NCBI GenBank assembly: GCA_023383705.1 | Contig: JAHDYM010000022.1 | Span: forward strand, 1-34,392 | DNA from: Gammaproteobacteria bacterium | GTDB taxonomy: Bacteria > Pseudomonadota > Gammaproteobacteria > Steroidobacterales > GCA-2729495 | Reading direction: 5' to 3' | DNA length: 34,392 nucleotides | In this document: piece after piece, positions 1 to 7,749 of the stretch | Layout of the letters: every line of letters starts with the position of its first letter | Numbering within the stretch: the stretch's first letter is position 1 | Notes under the pieces: model-generated | Database searches by the model: none | Told to the model about the DNA's origin: nothing | The model's input: the letters and a program-made list of their open reading frames with translations, nothing else | Program-made: the position numbers and the translations under genes

Positions 1-521
1 GCACCGACCCGGTGCTCAAGTTCATGATCGTCTCGCTGTCCTTCTACGGCATGTCGACCTTCGAAGGGCCGATGATGTCTATCAAGACGGTCAACGCACT
101 GTCGCACTACACCGACTGGACCATCGGCCACGTCCATTCCGGTGCGCTGGGCTGGGTCGCGCTGATCACCTTCGGCTGCATGTACGCGCTCATCCCGCGG
201 GTCTACGGTCGCACGGGCATGTACAGCACCAAAGCCGTCGACCTGCATTTCTGGGTCGCCACCATCGGCATCGTCCTGTACGTGGCATCCATGTGGATTG
301 CGGGTGTGATGCAGGGGCTGATGTGGCGCGCGGTCAACAGCGACGGCACCCTGACCTTCACCTTCATCGAAAGCCTCAAGGCCACCTATCCCTACTATGC
401 AGCACGGCTGATGGGCGGCGTTCTCTTCCTGTGCGGTGCCCTGATCATGGCCTGGAATGTCTGGAAGACGGTGGTCACCAGCGAACGGCAGATCGCACAA
501 CCCGTCATGGATCCGGCCTGA
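1..521 (+). CDS. ccoN: cbb3-type cytochrome c oxidase subunit I, C-terminal part (partial at left edge)
   Basis: This is the C-terminal third of the haem-copper catalytic subunit of cbb3 oxidase, an inner-membrane protein that reduces O2 to water. The reading frame is open to the left edge (first full codon at position 3), so the apparent GTG start at 12 is internal. A GHVHSG motif about 40 residues into the fragment matches the paired helix-X histidines that ligate high-spin haem b3 and low-spin haem b. Several hydrophobic helices follow, and a short hydrophilic tail ends at the TGA at 519-521. It is followed directly by ccoO, so the ccoNOQP order is intact. The oxygen-responsive promoter, probably with an FNR/Anr site, would lie outside the window. 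Identity is secure from the motif and the neighbours. Confidence 0.96.
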   Translation, partial: TDPVLKFMIVSLSFYGMSTFEGPMMSIKTVNALSHYTDWTIGHVHSGALGWVALITFGCMYALIPRVYGRTGMYSTKAVDLHFWVATIGIVLYVASMWIAGVMQGLMWRAVNSDGTLTFTFIESLKATYPYYAARLMGGVLFLCGALIMAWNVWKTVVTSERQIAQPVMDPA

Positions 522-534
522 GGAGTACCGCGCG

Positions 535-1140
535 ATGCGACACGAAACGATCGAGAAATCCGCCGGCCTGATGGGTGTGCTCACGGCAATCGCCATCAGC
601 ATTGGCGGCCTGGCTGAAATCGTACCCCTGATCATGTCCCGCGAGGCGGTGGAACCGACGCCGGGCGTGGTGCCCTACACCGCCATGCAGCTTGAAGGCC
701 GCGATATCTACGTCCGCGAGGGCTGTTATACCTGCCATTCACAGATGATCCGCCCCTTCCGCGCCGAGACCGAGCGTTATGGCCACTACTCGCTGGCCGG
801 CGAGGCCGTGTATGACCGGCCGTTCCAGTTCGGCTCCAAGCGCACGGGACCGGACCTGGCCCGCGTCGGTGGCCGTTATACGGATGAGTGGCAACGGATC
901 CACCTGAACAACCCGCGCGACCTGGTTCCCGAATCCAACATGCCCGGGTTCCCCTGGCTGGGCGAGAACCAGCTGGATGCCAGCCTGACGCCGGTGAAGA
1001 TGCAGCGCCTGCGCACCCTCGGTGTGCCCTACACGGATGAAGACATTGCCGGGGCCTCGGCAGCGGTCGAGGGCAAGACCGAAATGGACGCGCTGGTCGC
1101 CTACCTGCAGGGCCTTGGCACCGCCGTCAAGGGTCGCTGA
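535..1140 (+). CDS. ccoO: cbb3-type cytochrome c oxidase subunit II (mono-haem cytochrome c)
   Basis: CcoO (201 aa) is the membrane-anchored mono-haem cytochrome c subunit that passes electrons from CcoP to CcoN. One transmembrane helix lies at about residues 12-35. It is followed by the diagnostic [17 protein letters not shown] segment, with haem-binding C64, C67 and H68. The periplasmic domain contains the family's [11 protein letters not shown] and SNMPGFPWL stretches; the latter supplies a methionine. I chose ATG 535 because AGGAG at 521-525 sits 9 nt upstream and overlaps the ccoN stop. A longer in-frame start at 457 would run back into ccoN and lacks the family N-terminus. The length is normal. 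ccoQ follows after 1 nt. Confidence 0.96.
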   Translation: MRHETIEKSAGLMGVLTAIAISIGGLAEIVPLIMSREAVEPTPGVVPYTAMQLEGRDIYVREGCYTCHSQMIRPFRAETERYGHYSLAGEAVYDRPFQFGSKRTGPDLARVGGRYTDEWQRIHLNNPRDLVPESNMPGFPWLGENQLDASLTPVKMQRLRTLGVPYTDEDIAGASAAVEGKTEMDALVAYLQGLGTAVKGR

Positions 1141-1141
1141 C

Positions 1142-1312
1142 ATGGATGCCGGCCTGCTGCGCGGGATCTTCACCGTCCTGATGCTGGTGCTGTTCGCGGG
1201 CATCTGCTTCTGGGCATGGAGCAGCAGGCAGAAGTCGACCTTCGATGCAGCGGCACAGCTGCCGCTGGAGTCCGATGACAAGCCACCACGGGAACCGGCG
1301 CACCGGTCCTGA
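1142..1312 (+). CDS. ccoQ: cbb3-type oxidase small subunit CcoQ/FixQ
   Basis: A 56-residue single-helix protein between ccoO and ccoP, which is the standard place of CcoQ. Residues 7-27 form one transmembrane helix ending in an aromatic-rich FWAWSSRQK segment. The short acidic/proline-rich cytoplasmic tail is typical of CcoQ, which stabilises the oxidase complex and the CcoP-CcoNO contact. ATG 1142 lies 1 nt after the ccoO stop, with AAGGG overlapping the end of ccoO as ribosome binding site. The assignment rests on size, topology and position; the sequence itself is poorly conserved in this family. Confidence 0.92.
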   Translation: MDAGLLRGIFTVLMLVLFAGICFWAWSSRQKSTFDAAAQLPLESDDKPPREPAHRS

Positions 1313-1342
1313 CATCGCCGTACTGGCGAGGAGCAAGCGAAG

Positions 1343-2269
1343 ATGAGTGGATTCTGGAATGTCTGGGTGTGGGTGCTGACGCTGGGCACGCTCGCGGGCT
1401 GCCTCTGGCTCCTGCAGACCCTGACCACCAAACGCAAGAGCAAGCAACCGGAAGAGAAGGACACCACCGGCCATGTCTGGGACGGTGACCTGGTGGAACT
1501 CAACAACCCCCTGCCCCGCTGGTGGCTGTGGCTGTTCTGGATCACGGGCATCTACATGCTCGTGTACCTCGTGGTCTATCCGGGTCTTGGCACCTTCGCG
1601 GGTATCAGTGGCTGGAGCCAGGTCAGCCAGTACGAGGCTGAAATGGCCGATGCCGAGAAGCGCTTCGGCAACGTGTTCGCGGCCTTTGCCGACACACCCA
1701 TCCCGCAACTGGTGAAAGACCCGGACGCACTCCGCCTGGGGCGCAATATCTTCCTGAACCGCTGCACCACCTGCCACGGCTCCGATGGCCGTGGCGCAAA
1801 GGGCTTCCCGAATCTCGCCGACGCTGCCTGGCTGTGGGGCAATTCACCGGAGGCGGTCGTGGCGACCATCACCAACGGGCGTACCGGCACGATGCCCGCG
1901 CTCGGCCCCGCGCTCGGCGAGCAAGGTGTGACCGAAGTCATCGTCTACCTGCGCGCACTGCCGAAACTGTCCGGCGCAGCGGATCCGGGTGCCCTCACGC
2001 CCGAGGCCGCCGCCGGCCAGCAACGGTTCATGGGCCTCTGTGTCGGCTGCCATGGCGTCGATGCAAAGGGCAACCAGATCCTGGGTGCCGCCGACCTCAC
2101 CGATGAGGACTGGCTGCACGGATCGACTGATGCCGACATCCGTGACGTGCTGATGAAGGGCCGCAGCAACCAGATGCCTGCGCAGAGTGACGTGCTGACG
2201 CCGGACCGGATCCGGGTGCTGGCGGCCTATGTCCTGAGCCTGAGCGAAAGCAGCGGGTCGCAACCTTGA
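1343..2269 (+). CDS. ccoP: cbb3-type cytochrome c oxidase subunit III (di-haem cytochrome c)
   Basis: CcoP (308 aa) is the di-haem c subunit that accepts electrons from soluble cytochromes and feeds CcoO. Two N-terminal transmembrane segments (about residues 3-25 and 54-77) flank a loop holding the HVWDGDLVELNNPLPRWW signature typical of CcoP. Two periplasmic cytochrome c domains follow: CTTCH (C141, C144, H145) and CVGCH (C233, C236, H237). Methionines in the GTMPALG and NQMPAQ segments are the likely sixth ligands. GAGGAG at 1328-1333 lies 9 nt before ATG 1343. The stop codon TGA overlaps the TTG start of the next gene (TTGA), which suggests translational coupling. Confidence 0.96.
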   Translation: MSGFWNVWVWVLTLGTLAGCLWLLQTLTTKRKSKQPEEKDTTGHVWDGDLVELNNPLPRWWLWLFWITGIYMLVYLVVYPGLGTFAGISGWSQVSQYEAEMADAEKRFGNVFAAFADTPIPQLVKDPDALRLGRNIFLNRCTTCHGSDGRGAKGFPNLADAAWLWGNSPEAVVATITNGRTGTMPALGPALGEQGVTEVIVYLRALPKLSGAADPGALTPEAAAGQQRFMGLCVGCHGVDAKGNQILGAADLTDEDWLHGSTDADIRDVLMKGRSNQMPAQSDVLTPDRIRVLAAYVLSLSESSGSQP

Positions 2270-2571
2270 ACGAGACGCCGGAACAGCAAGCTGCGGAGCA
2301 GTCGCCACGCCCCTGGAGCACGGGCGCCCAGGTGCTGGCTGCCGTGCTGTGGCCCTCCCTGCTCGCGGCCAGCTTTGCCACCATGCTGTTCTTCGCCTTC
2401 GTGGATCCGGAGGTGCTGTACGAAGGCGCCGGCAACGACATCGAGAGCTCGCGCATGGCGGTATATGGCATCACCTTCTTTTTCTTCTGGCTGATAGCCG
2501 CACTGTCCAGCGCGGTATCGGCATACCTGATTCACACCTCACCGGGCCGCGCCCCGGACAGGGATGCCTGA
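2266..2571 (+). CDS. small two-helix membrane protein between ccoP and ccoG, function unknown
   Basis: A 101-residue protein with a soluble N-terminus of about 22 residues and two hydrophobic helices (about residues 26-46 and 66-88). It starts at a TTG that overlaps the ccoP stop and ends 2 nt before the ccoG start. I do not recognise the family. It contains no cysteine, and there is no histidine in its helices, so it is unlikely to bind haem or copper itself. Its place between the structural subunits and the assembly genes, with tight junctions on both sides, suggests an accessory role in cbb3 assembly or stability; that is inference. No other start works well: the first in-frame ATG (2383) would remove half of helix 1. 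Confidence 0.72.
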   Translation: MNETPEQQAAEQSPRPWSTGAQVLAAVLWPSLLAASFATMLFFAFVDPEVLYEGAGNDIESSRMAVYGITFFFFWLIAALSSAVSAYLIHTSPGRAPDRDA

Positions 2572-2573
2572 GC

Positions 2574-3956
2574 GTGGCCAGCAACGAGGTCGAAGTCGAG
2601 GCGCTGTATGCGAAGCGCGCAAAGATCCACGCCCGCGAGGTCAAGGGCTTTTTCGCGAACCTGCGCAATACGGCGGTCATCGTCCTGCTCGGCATCTACT
2701 ACATTGCGCCGTGGCCGTACTGGGGTACACGCCAGGCCATCCTGTTTGACCTGCCCGCCCGCCAGTTTCACATCCTGGGCCTGACACTCTGGCCGCAGGA
2801 TTTCGTGTTCCTTTCCTGGCTGCTGATCATGGCCGCCCTGCTGCTGTTTTTTGCCACGGCGGTGGCCGGGCGCGTCTGGTGCGGCTACGCCTGTCCGCAA
2901 ACCGTCTGGACCGAGATATTCGTCTGGATGGAGCGGATCACCGAGGGCAACTTCAACCAGCGCATCAAGCTCGACAAGGCGCCGTGGTCCGCGGAGAAGA
3001 TCCTGCGCAAAAGCGCCAAGCAGGTCCTCTGGATCAGCTTCGCCGCATGGACCGGTTTTACCTTCGTCGGTTACTTCACGCCGATCCGCGAGCTGGGCAG
3101 TTCGCTGCTGTCCCTTAACCTCGGCGGCTGGGAAGTGTTCTGGATCTGTTTCTACGGCCTGGCAACCTACGGCAATGCCGGCGCCCTGCGCGAGCAGGTC
3201 TGCATCTACATGTGTCCCTACGCGCGCTTCCAGAGTGCCATGTTCGACCGCGACACGCTGATCGTCTCCTACGATCCGGCGCGGGGCGAGCCGCGCGGCG
3301 GACGGCAGCGCGGCACCAGTCCCGCCAGCCGTGCACTCGGCGACTGCATCGACTGCCGGATGTGCGTGCAGGCCTGTCCGACCGGCATCGACATCCGCAA
3401 GGGACTGCAGTACGAGTGCATCAGCTGCGCGGCATGCGTGGATGCCTGCGATGCGGTCATGGACAAGGTCGGCTATCCGCGCGGCCTGATCCGCTACACT
3501 ACGCAGAATGCCGTCGAGGGCAAGACGCGGCATGTGCTCCGGCCACGCGTCATTCTCTATGGCAGTGCCCTGCTGCTGCTGTTTGCCGGTTTCGTGATCA
3601 CCCTGAGTACACGCGCTGCCGTGCGCCTGGACGTGATGCGCGACCGCAACACCCTGTACCGCGAATTGCCCGACGGGCACATCGAAAACGTCTACCAGTT
3701 GAAGATCCTCAACAAGGAAGACCAGCCTCGCAGCGTGCGCATCAGCGTTGACGGGCTGCCCGGTGCACGCATCGAAACCGCTCCCGCAGACATCGAACTC
3801 GGCCCGGGTGCCCTGCTGGATGTCGTCGCCAGGATCAGCGTGGAGCGCAGTGCGGCGCCGCGCGGCCGGGCGGACCTGCGCATCCGCGTGGAAAGCACCA
3901 GCGACGGCACGGTGCAGGCAGAACGGGATGCGCGCTTCATGGGGCCGCTGCCATGA
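2574..3956 (+). CDS. ccoG: cbb3 oxidase assembly protein CcoG, polyferredoxin-like
   Basis: CcoG/RdxA/FixG (460 aa) is a membrane iron-sulfur protein linked to copper handling during cbb3 assembly. Several transmembrane helices occupy the first half, with CGYACPQTVW and CIYMCPYARFQ motifs at the membrane face. Two [4Fe-4S] ferredoxin motifs follow: C258, C261, C264, C268 and C282, C285, C288, C292. The last part is a helix and a periplasmic immunoglobulin-like domain, the usual CcoG architecture. I chose GTG 2574, 2 nt after the preceding stop, because the product then begins like the family, with a short charged segment before the first helix. The frame is open further upstream but overlaps the previous gene. 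The stop overlaps ccoH (ATGA). Confidence 0.94.
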   Translation: MASNEVEVEALYAKRAKIHAREVKGFFANLRNTAVIVLLGIYYIAPWPYWGTRQAILFDLPARQFHILGLTLWPQDFVFLSWLLIMAALLLFFATAVAGRVWCGYACPQTVWTEIFVWMERITEGNFNQRIKLDKAPWSAEKILRKSAKQVLWISFAAWTGFTFVGYFTPIRELGSSLLSLNLGGWEVFWICFYGLATYGNAGALREQVCIYMCPYARFQSAMFDRDTLIVSYDPARGEPRGGRQRGTSPASRALGDCIDCRMCVQACPTGIDIRKGLQYECISCAACVDACDAVMDKVGYPRGLIRYTTQNAVEGKTRHVLRPRVILYGSALLLLFAGFVITLSTRAAVRLDVMRDRNTLYRELPDGHIENVYQLKILNKEDQPRSVRISVDGLPGARIETAPADIELGPGALLDVVARISVERSAAPRGRADLRIRVESTSDGTVQAERDARFMGPLP

Positions 3957-4438
3957 CCGAACGAGCCTGGTACCGGCATTTCTGGGTATGGTTCACGCTC
4001 GGGCCGCTGATCGGCACCGTGATCGCCGGCTTCGTGACGCTGTACCTGGCCGGTGCGCCGCCAGCACTGGTGGTGGACGATTTCGGCAGGCTCGCCATGG
4101 CCATCGAACTCGACCGGCAACGTGACCGGCGTGCGACCGAGCTGGGTGTGAGCGCACGACTGGAACTGCGGCCGCAGGCGGTGGGCCGCGGGCAGGCAGT
4201 CAGCGTCAGCCTCACGGGTGTGGCGCCCGATCGCCTCAGGCTGGAACTGATACACCCGACCCTGGAGCAGATGGATCAGCGCCTGCTGTTGCGGCGCGAT
4301 GCGGGTGCCTACACGGGCAGCGTGGTGCGTGCCGACACACGGCTGCATGTGCTGATCAGCGATGAACAGGCAAGCTGGCGCCTCACCGGCATCCTTGCTG
4401 CCGGTGAGGACAGGCTGGACCTCAAGGCCGGGCCCTGA
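3953..4438 (+). CDS. ccoH: cbb3 oxidase assembly protein FixH/CcoH family
   Basis: A 161-residue protein with one N-terminal transmembrane helix (about residues 12-34) and a periplasmic beta-rich domain, the FixH/CcoH layout. The opening WYRHFWVWFTLGPL segment and the following VVDDFGRLAMAIELDRQRDR stretch resemble the family's start and its conserved connection after the helix. CcoH is needed for stable cbb3 assembly and works with the CcoI copper ATPase. ATG 3953 overlaps the ccoG stop (ATGA), and ccoI begins 2 nt after its own stop, so the genes are translationally coupled. The domain sequence is divergent, as is usual for the family, so the name rests partly on context. Confidence 0.9.
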   Translation: MTERAWYRHFWVWFTLGPLIGTVIAGFVTLYLAGAPPALVVDDFGRLAMAIELDRQRDRRATELGVSARLELRPQAVGRGQAVSVSLTGVAPDRLRLELIHPTLEQMDQRLLLRRDAGAYTGSVVRADTRLHVLISDEQASWRLTGILAAGEDRLDLKAGP

Positions 4439-4440
4439 AC

Positions 4441-6900
4441 ATGGGCGGGACGGCCAGCTGCTTCCACTGTGGCACGGCCATCGCTGGCACCACAGGCCAC
4501 GAACTGCAGATCGATGGCACACCGGTCGCGCTGTGCAGTTCCTCCTGCCTGGAAATCGCCACCCGCATCCGGGACAAGGGCCTGACCGGCTTCTATCGCT
4601 TCCGGACCGGTGCCTCCACACCCGCCAGCGAGGACGCCGCGTCCGGACGCTGGGCAAGTTACGACCGCGAAGCGCTGCAGAAGGAGTTTGTCAGCAGCCA
4701 CGGCGATGGCAGCCGGGAAGCCCAGTTGCTGCTGCAGGGCGTACGCTGTGCCGCCTGCTCGTGGCTGATCGAACGGGCGATGGCCGCGGTGCCCGGTGTG
4801 CTGGAAATCGCCGTGGATCCGCTGACCACCCGCACGCGGCTGCGCTGGGACCCGCACATCACCCGGCTCGGCGACCTGCTCAGGCAGGTCGCCGCGCTCG
4901 GCTACGACCCTTTGCCCTACACGGAAGACGAAGCCGGCCGCGCGGCGATACTCGAACGGCGCGCAGCACTGCCCCGGCTCATCGTGGCGGGCCTCGGCAT
5001 GTCCGAGACCATGGGCTATGCCATCGCGCTGTATGCCGGTGCCTTGCATGACGCCGATCCGGGCATTCACCAATTCCTGCGCCTGATCAGCCTGCTGGTG
5101 GCCACGCCCGTGGTGTTCTATGCCGGTGCACCCTTCTTCAGCGGTGCCGTGCGGGGCCTGCGTCTCGGCCGGCCGGGCATGGATGTGCCGGTAGCACTCG
5201 CGATTGCCGCCGCCTACATCGCCAGCGTCTGGAATACCTTCAGGGGCAGCGGCGAGGTCTACTTCGATTCAGCCGTCATGTTCGTGTTCTTCCTGTCCTG
5301 CGCACGCTTCCTGGAAATGTCCGGTCGACACCGGGCGCTGAGCCTGACCGGCGCACTGGCGCGACACCTGCCCCGGGTGGCGACCCGGCTGCGCAATGGC
5401 CGGCCGGAAATCGTCGGCGTCGTGGAGCTGGTGCCCGGCGACCTGGTGCTGGTGCCGCCGGGACAATCGATCCCGGTCGATGGCCGGCTGGAGAGCGCAT
5501 CGGCAAGCGTCGATGAATCACTGCTGACCGGCGAATCGCGGCCGGTACGCAAGGCAGCGGGCCAGCCGGTGGTGGCCGGCAGCATCAACCTGCTGGGCGC
5601 AGCCACGGTGCGCGTGGAACGTGTCGGCACCAGCACGATGCTGGCGCAGATCAGCCGTCTCATGGCCGTCGCACGCGAGGAACGTCCACGCCTGGTCGAG
5701 GTCACCGACCGGGTCGCCGTATGGTTCGTGAGCGGCGTGTTGCTGCTCGCGGCAGCCACCGGCGCAGCCTGGTGGCTGCTTGATCCGTCCCGCGCCTTCG
5801 ACATCGTGCTCGCCGTGCTGGTGGTCACCTGCCCCTGCGCACTCGCCCTGGCAACACCGGCCGCCTTCACCGTCGGCATGAGCGCACTGGCACGTCGCGG
5901 TGTGCTGCTGCGCCGGGCCGGCGCCCTGGAAATACTCAGCCGCATAACCGACATGGTCTTTGACAAGACCGGCACCCTGACCGAACACTCGGCCGGTATT
6001 CATCGCATCGAGACTTTTACAGGCCAAGATCCCGGGCAACTGCTGGAGCTGGCAGCGCTGCTGGAGTCGCGCTCCGAGCACCCGCTGGCGCGGGCCTTTC
6101 CGGCCCCCGCGACGGCAGTGCCGGTCACGGACGTCGTCGCCGTACCCGGCAAGGGCATCGAGGGGTGCGTGGACGGGCAGCGCCTGCGCATCGGCACGCA
6201 GGCCTTCGTCCTCGGCGCGGCTGGCGACGGTGAGGCAGCCGAGGGCGCCGAACCGGCTGCCCAGTCGGTTTACCTGGGTAGCAACTCGCAGCTCATGGCG
6301 CGCTTTGAAATCGCCGAACGGGTCCGCAGCGAGGCGCCGGCCGTGCTGGCCGCACTGGCGGACGCCGGTATCGCACTGGCCATTGCCAGCGGCGACCAGG
6401 CTGGCCCGGTCCGGGCTGCGGCGGATCGCCTTGGCATCGCCCGCTGGCATGCCCGCCTGTCACCGGCCGACAAACTGGCGCTGGTGCGCAGCCTGCAGCA
6501 GGACGGGCGCAGGGTCGGCATGGTCGGTGATGGCATCAACGACTCGCCGGTACTGGCCGGCGCGGACGTATCGATTGCGATCGGTACCGGCACCTCGTTG
6601 GCCCAGCACGCTGCCGATTGCATCCTGATGGGTCCGGGTCTCGGCGCCTTGCCGGCAGCGGTGGCGCATTCGCGACGCACCATGCACATCGTCCGCCAGA
6701 ATCTCTGGTGGGCGGTGGGCTACAACCTGGTTGCGGTACCGCTGGCCATCACCGGCCTGCTTGCGCCCTGGCTTGCGGCGCTCGGGATGTCTGCCAGTTC
6801 GCTGCTGGTGACCTTCAATGCCCTGCGCCTCGGGCGCATGCCGCAGGCCGCTGCAAGCGCACCCGGTGTGGTCCCCGGCACGAGCGAGGTCCGGACTTGA
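4441..6900 (+). CDS. ccoI: copper-translocating P1B-type ATPase CcoI/FixI
   Basis: An 819-residue heavy-metal P-type ATPase that exports copper across the inner membrane for the CcoN CuB site. In order: an N-terminal cysteine-rich metal-binding domain (C7, C10, then CSSSC at 32-36), an HMA-like domain with C103-AA-C106, transmembrane helices, the actuator TGES motif, the ion-binding CPC motif (C464-P465-C466), the phosphorylation motif DKTGTLTE (D508), and the hinge GDGINDSP (G696-D701). The extra N-terminal cysteine domain is typical of the CcoI branch rather than CopA. It begins 2 nt after ccoH, and its stop overlaps the TTG start of ccoS. Length is normal for CcoI. Confidence 0.96.
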   Translation: MGGTASCFHCGTAIAGTTGHELQIDGTPVALCSSSCLEIATRIRDKGLTGFYRFRTGASTPASEDAASGRWASYDREALQKEFVSSHGDGSREAQLLLQGVRCAACSWLIERAMAAVPGVLEIAVDPLTTRTRLRWDPHITRLGDLLRQVAALGYDPLPYTEDEAGRAAILERRAALPRLIVAGLGMSETMGYAIALYAGALHDADPGIHQFLRLISLLVATPVVFYAGAPFFSGAVRGLRLGRPGMDVPVALAIAAAYIASVWNTFRGSGEVYFDSAVMFVFFLSCARFLEMSGRHRALSLTGALARHLPRVATRLRNGRPEIVGVVELVPGDLVLVPPGQSIPVDGRLESASASVDESLLTGESRPVRKAAGQPVVAGSINLLGAATVRVERVGTSTMLAQISRLMAVAREERPRLVEVTDRVAVWFVSGVLLLAAATGAAWWLLDPSRAFDIVLAVLVVTCPCALALATPAAFTVGMSALARRGVLLRRAGALEILSRITDMVFDKTGTLTEHSAGIHRIETFTGQDPGQLLELAALLESRSEHPLARAFPAPATAVPVTDVVAVPGKGIEGCVDGQRLRIGTQAFVLGAAGDGEAAEGAEPAAQSVYLGSNSQLMARFEIAERVRSEAPAVLAALADAGIALAIASGDQAGPVRAAADRLGIARWHARLSPADKLALVRSLQQDGRRVGMVGDGINDSPVLAGADVSIAIGTGTSLAQHAADCILMGPGLGALPAAVAHSRRTMHIVRQNLWWAVGYNLVAVPLAITGLLAPWLAALGMSASSLLVTFNALRLGRMPQAAASAPGVVPGTSEVRT

Positions 6901-7094
6901 ACATCATCTACTTCCTTATCCCGCTCGGCCTGATACTGCTGGGTGCAGCGGTGGTCGCATTTTTCTGGGCGGCACGCAGCGGCCAGTTCGACGACCTGGA
7001 AACACCGGCCTGGCGCATCCTGCTGGACGACGACCGCAAGCCGCCACCCGGACCCGACATTGACAGGTCAGGCGACCAGCCTGGAACCCGGTAA
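6897..7094 (+). CDS. ccoS: cbb3-type oxidase assembly protein CcoS
   Basis: A 65-residue protein with one transmembrane helix (about residues 4-25) followed by ARSGQFDDLETPAWRIL, the CcoS hallmark (family consensus xSGQFDDLxxPA). CcoS is required for cofactor insertion into the oxidase in several Proteobacteria. It starts at TTG 6897, overlapping the ccoI stop as TTGA, the same junction type as between ccoP and the small membrane gene. The frame is also open far upstream inside ccoI, but translation from there gives no family match, so the TTG is preferred. It is the last gene of the cbb3 locus; the next gene runs the other way. Confidence 0.92.
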   Translation: MNIIYFLIPLGLILLGAAVVAFFWAARSGQFDDLETPAWRILLDDDRKPPPGPDIDRSGDQPGTR

Positions 7095-7118
7095 TTCCAC
7101 ATGCTTGTCCTCACCGCG

Positions 7119-7138
7119 TGGTGGCCCCTGACCCACCA
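7119..7138. terminator. weak hairpin between convergent ccoS and nikR
   Basis: TGGTGG (7119-7124) and CCACCA (7133-7138) form a 6-bp stem with an 8-nt loop in the gap between the convergent cco locus and nikR. There is no T-run on either side, so intrinsic termination would be weak at best. It is the only clear inverted repeat I see in this gap of about 110 bp. Confidence 0.25.
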
Positions 7139-7203
7139 TGCGAGACTGACTTGCCGGACGAATTGACGCCGCCGATGAACTCTTTGCCCTCCGGCTGCAA
7201 GGA

Positions 7204-7677
7204 TCAGTGGTCACGGATCCGCAGGTGCGCATGTGGATGCGCCTCGGTCGTACCATGCGTGTGTTTTTCGGTGCTGAGCTGCGCCGGCACTGACATCAGC
7301 CGCCCATGAATCACACCGCGTTCGGCGATCACCTGCTCGCCGAACGCACGTACCTCTGCAGCAGGGCCACGCAATACCGCCAGTTCAAGACAGCTGTCGT
7401 GATCCAGATGCACATGCATGGTGGCAAGCGCCAGATGGTGATGACCATGAAAGTGCCTGGTCAGCCGGCCGGCCAGTTCACGGGCATGGTGATCGTAGAC
7501 ATACATCAGCGTCGCCACGCATTCGCGGTCACCTGAATTGCCGGTATCCAGCTGCTGCAGGCCGCCGCGCACCAGGTCGCGAACCGCTTCCGAGCGGTTG
7601 GCATAGCCGCGTGCTGCCGCGAAGCCATCGAGTTCGGCGAGCAATTCATCATCAAGGGAAATTGTCACGCGCTGCAT
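7204..7677 (-). CDS. nikR: nickel-responsive transcriptional regulator NikR
   Basis: A 157-residue ribbon-helix-helix repressor. The N-terminal MQRVTISLDDELLAELD strand-helix binds DNA. The C-terminal ACT-like domain holds the high-affinity square-planar nickel site: H77, H88, H90 and C96 line up with E. coli H76, H87, H89 and C95 in a THVH-type HVH...DSCLE context. The C-terminus adds a histidine-rich tail (HTHG...HPHAHL), not found in E. coli NikR, which may hold extra metal. I chose ATG 7677 because AGGAG lies 5 nt upstream and the product then starts as in the family; a start at 7701 would add eight unrelated residues. It is divergent from hupE, and a matching operator lies between them. 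It probably represses hupE, and perhaps itself, when nickel is plentiful. Confidence 0.95.
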   Translation of the reverse strand: MQRVTISLDDELLAELDGFAAARGYANRSEAVRDLVRGGLQQLDTGNSGDRECVATLMYVYDHHARELAGRLTRHFHGHHHLALATMHVHLDHDSCLELAVLRGPAAEVRAFGEQVIAERGVIHGRLMSVPAQLSTEKHTHGTTEAHPHAHLRIRDH

Positions 7678-7691
7678 GTCTGCTCCTGTTA

Positions 7692-7720
7692 TTGACACCA
7701 AGTTATGATGTATTTATAAA
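7692..7720 (+). promoter_or_regulatory. predicted sigma-70 promoter of the hupE-type gene
   Basis: TTGACA (7692-7697) is a perfect -35 box. After a 17-nt spacer, TATAAA (7715-7720) differs from the ideal -10 at one base. The ATG of the permease gene is 30 nt past the -10 box, with AGGAAAG as ribosome binding site. The NikR-type inverted repeat begins in the spacer and covers the -10 box, a layout expected for steric repression. The motifs are seen directly; transcription itself is inferred. Confidence 0.85.
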
Positions 7721-7731
7721 GACTTCATAAC
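7702..7731. promoter_or_regulatory. predicted NikR operator, GTTATGA-N16-TCATAAC
   Basis: A perfect 7-bp inverted repeat, GTTATGA (7702-7708) and TCATAAC (7725-7731), is separated by exactly 16 nt. The known E. coli NikR operator is GTATGA-N16-TCATAC, so both the spacing and five of six half-site bases agree. It lies in the intergenic space between nikR and the nickel permease gene and overlaps the permease promoter. A bound NikR tetramer would block RNA polymerase there and could also affect nikR. Confidence 0.88.
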
Positions 7732-7749
7732 AACGACAAAGGAAAGATC

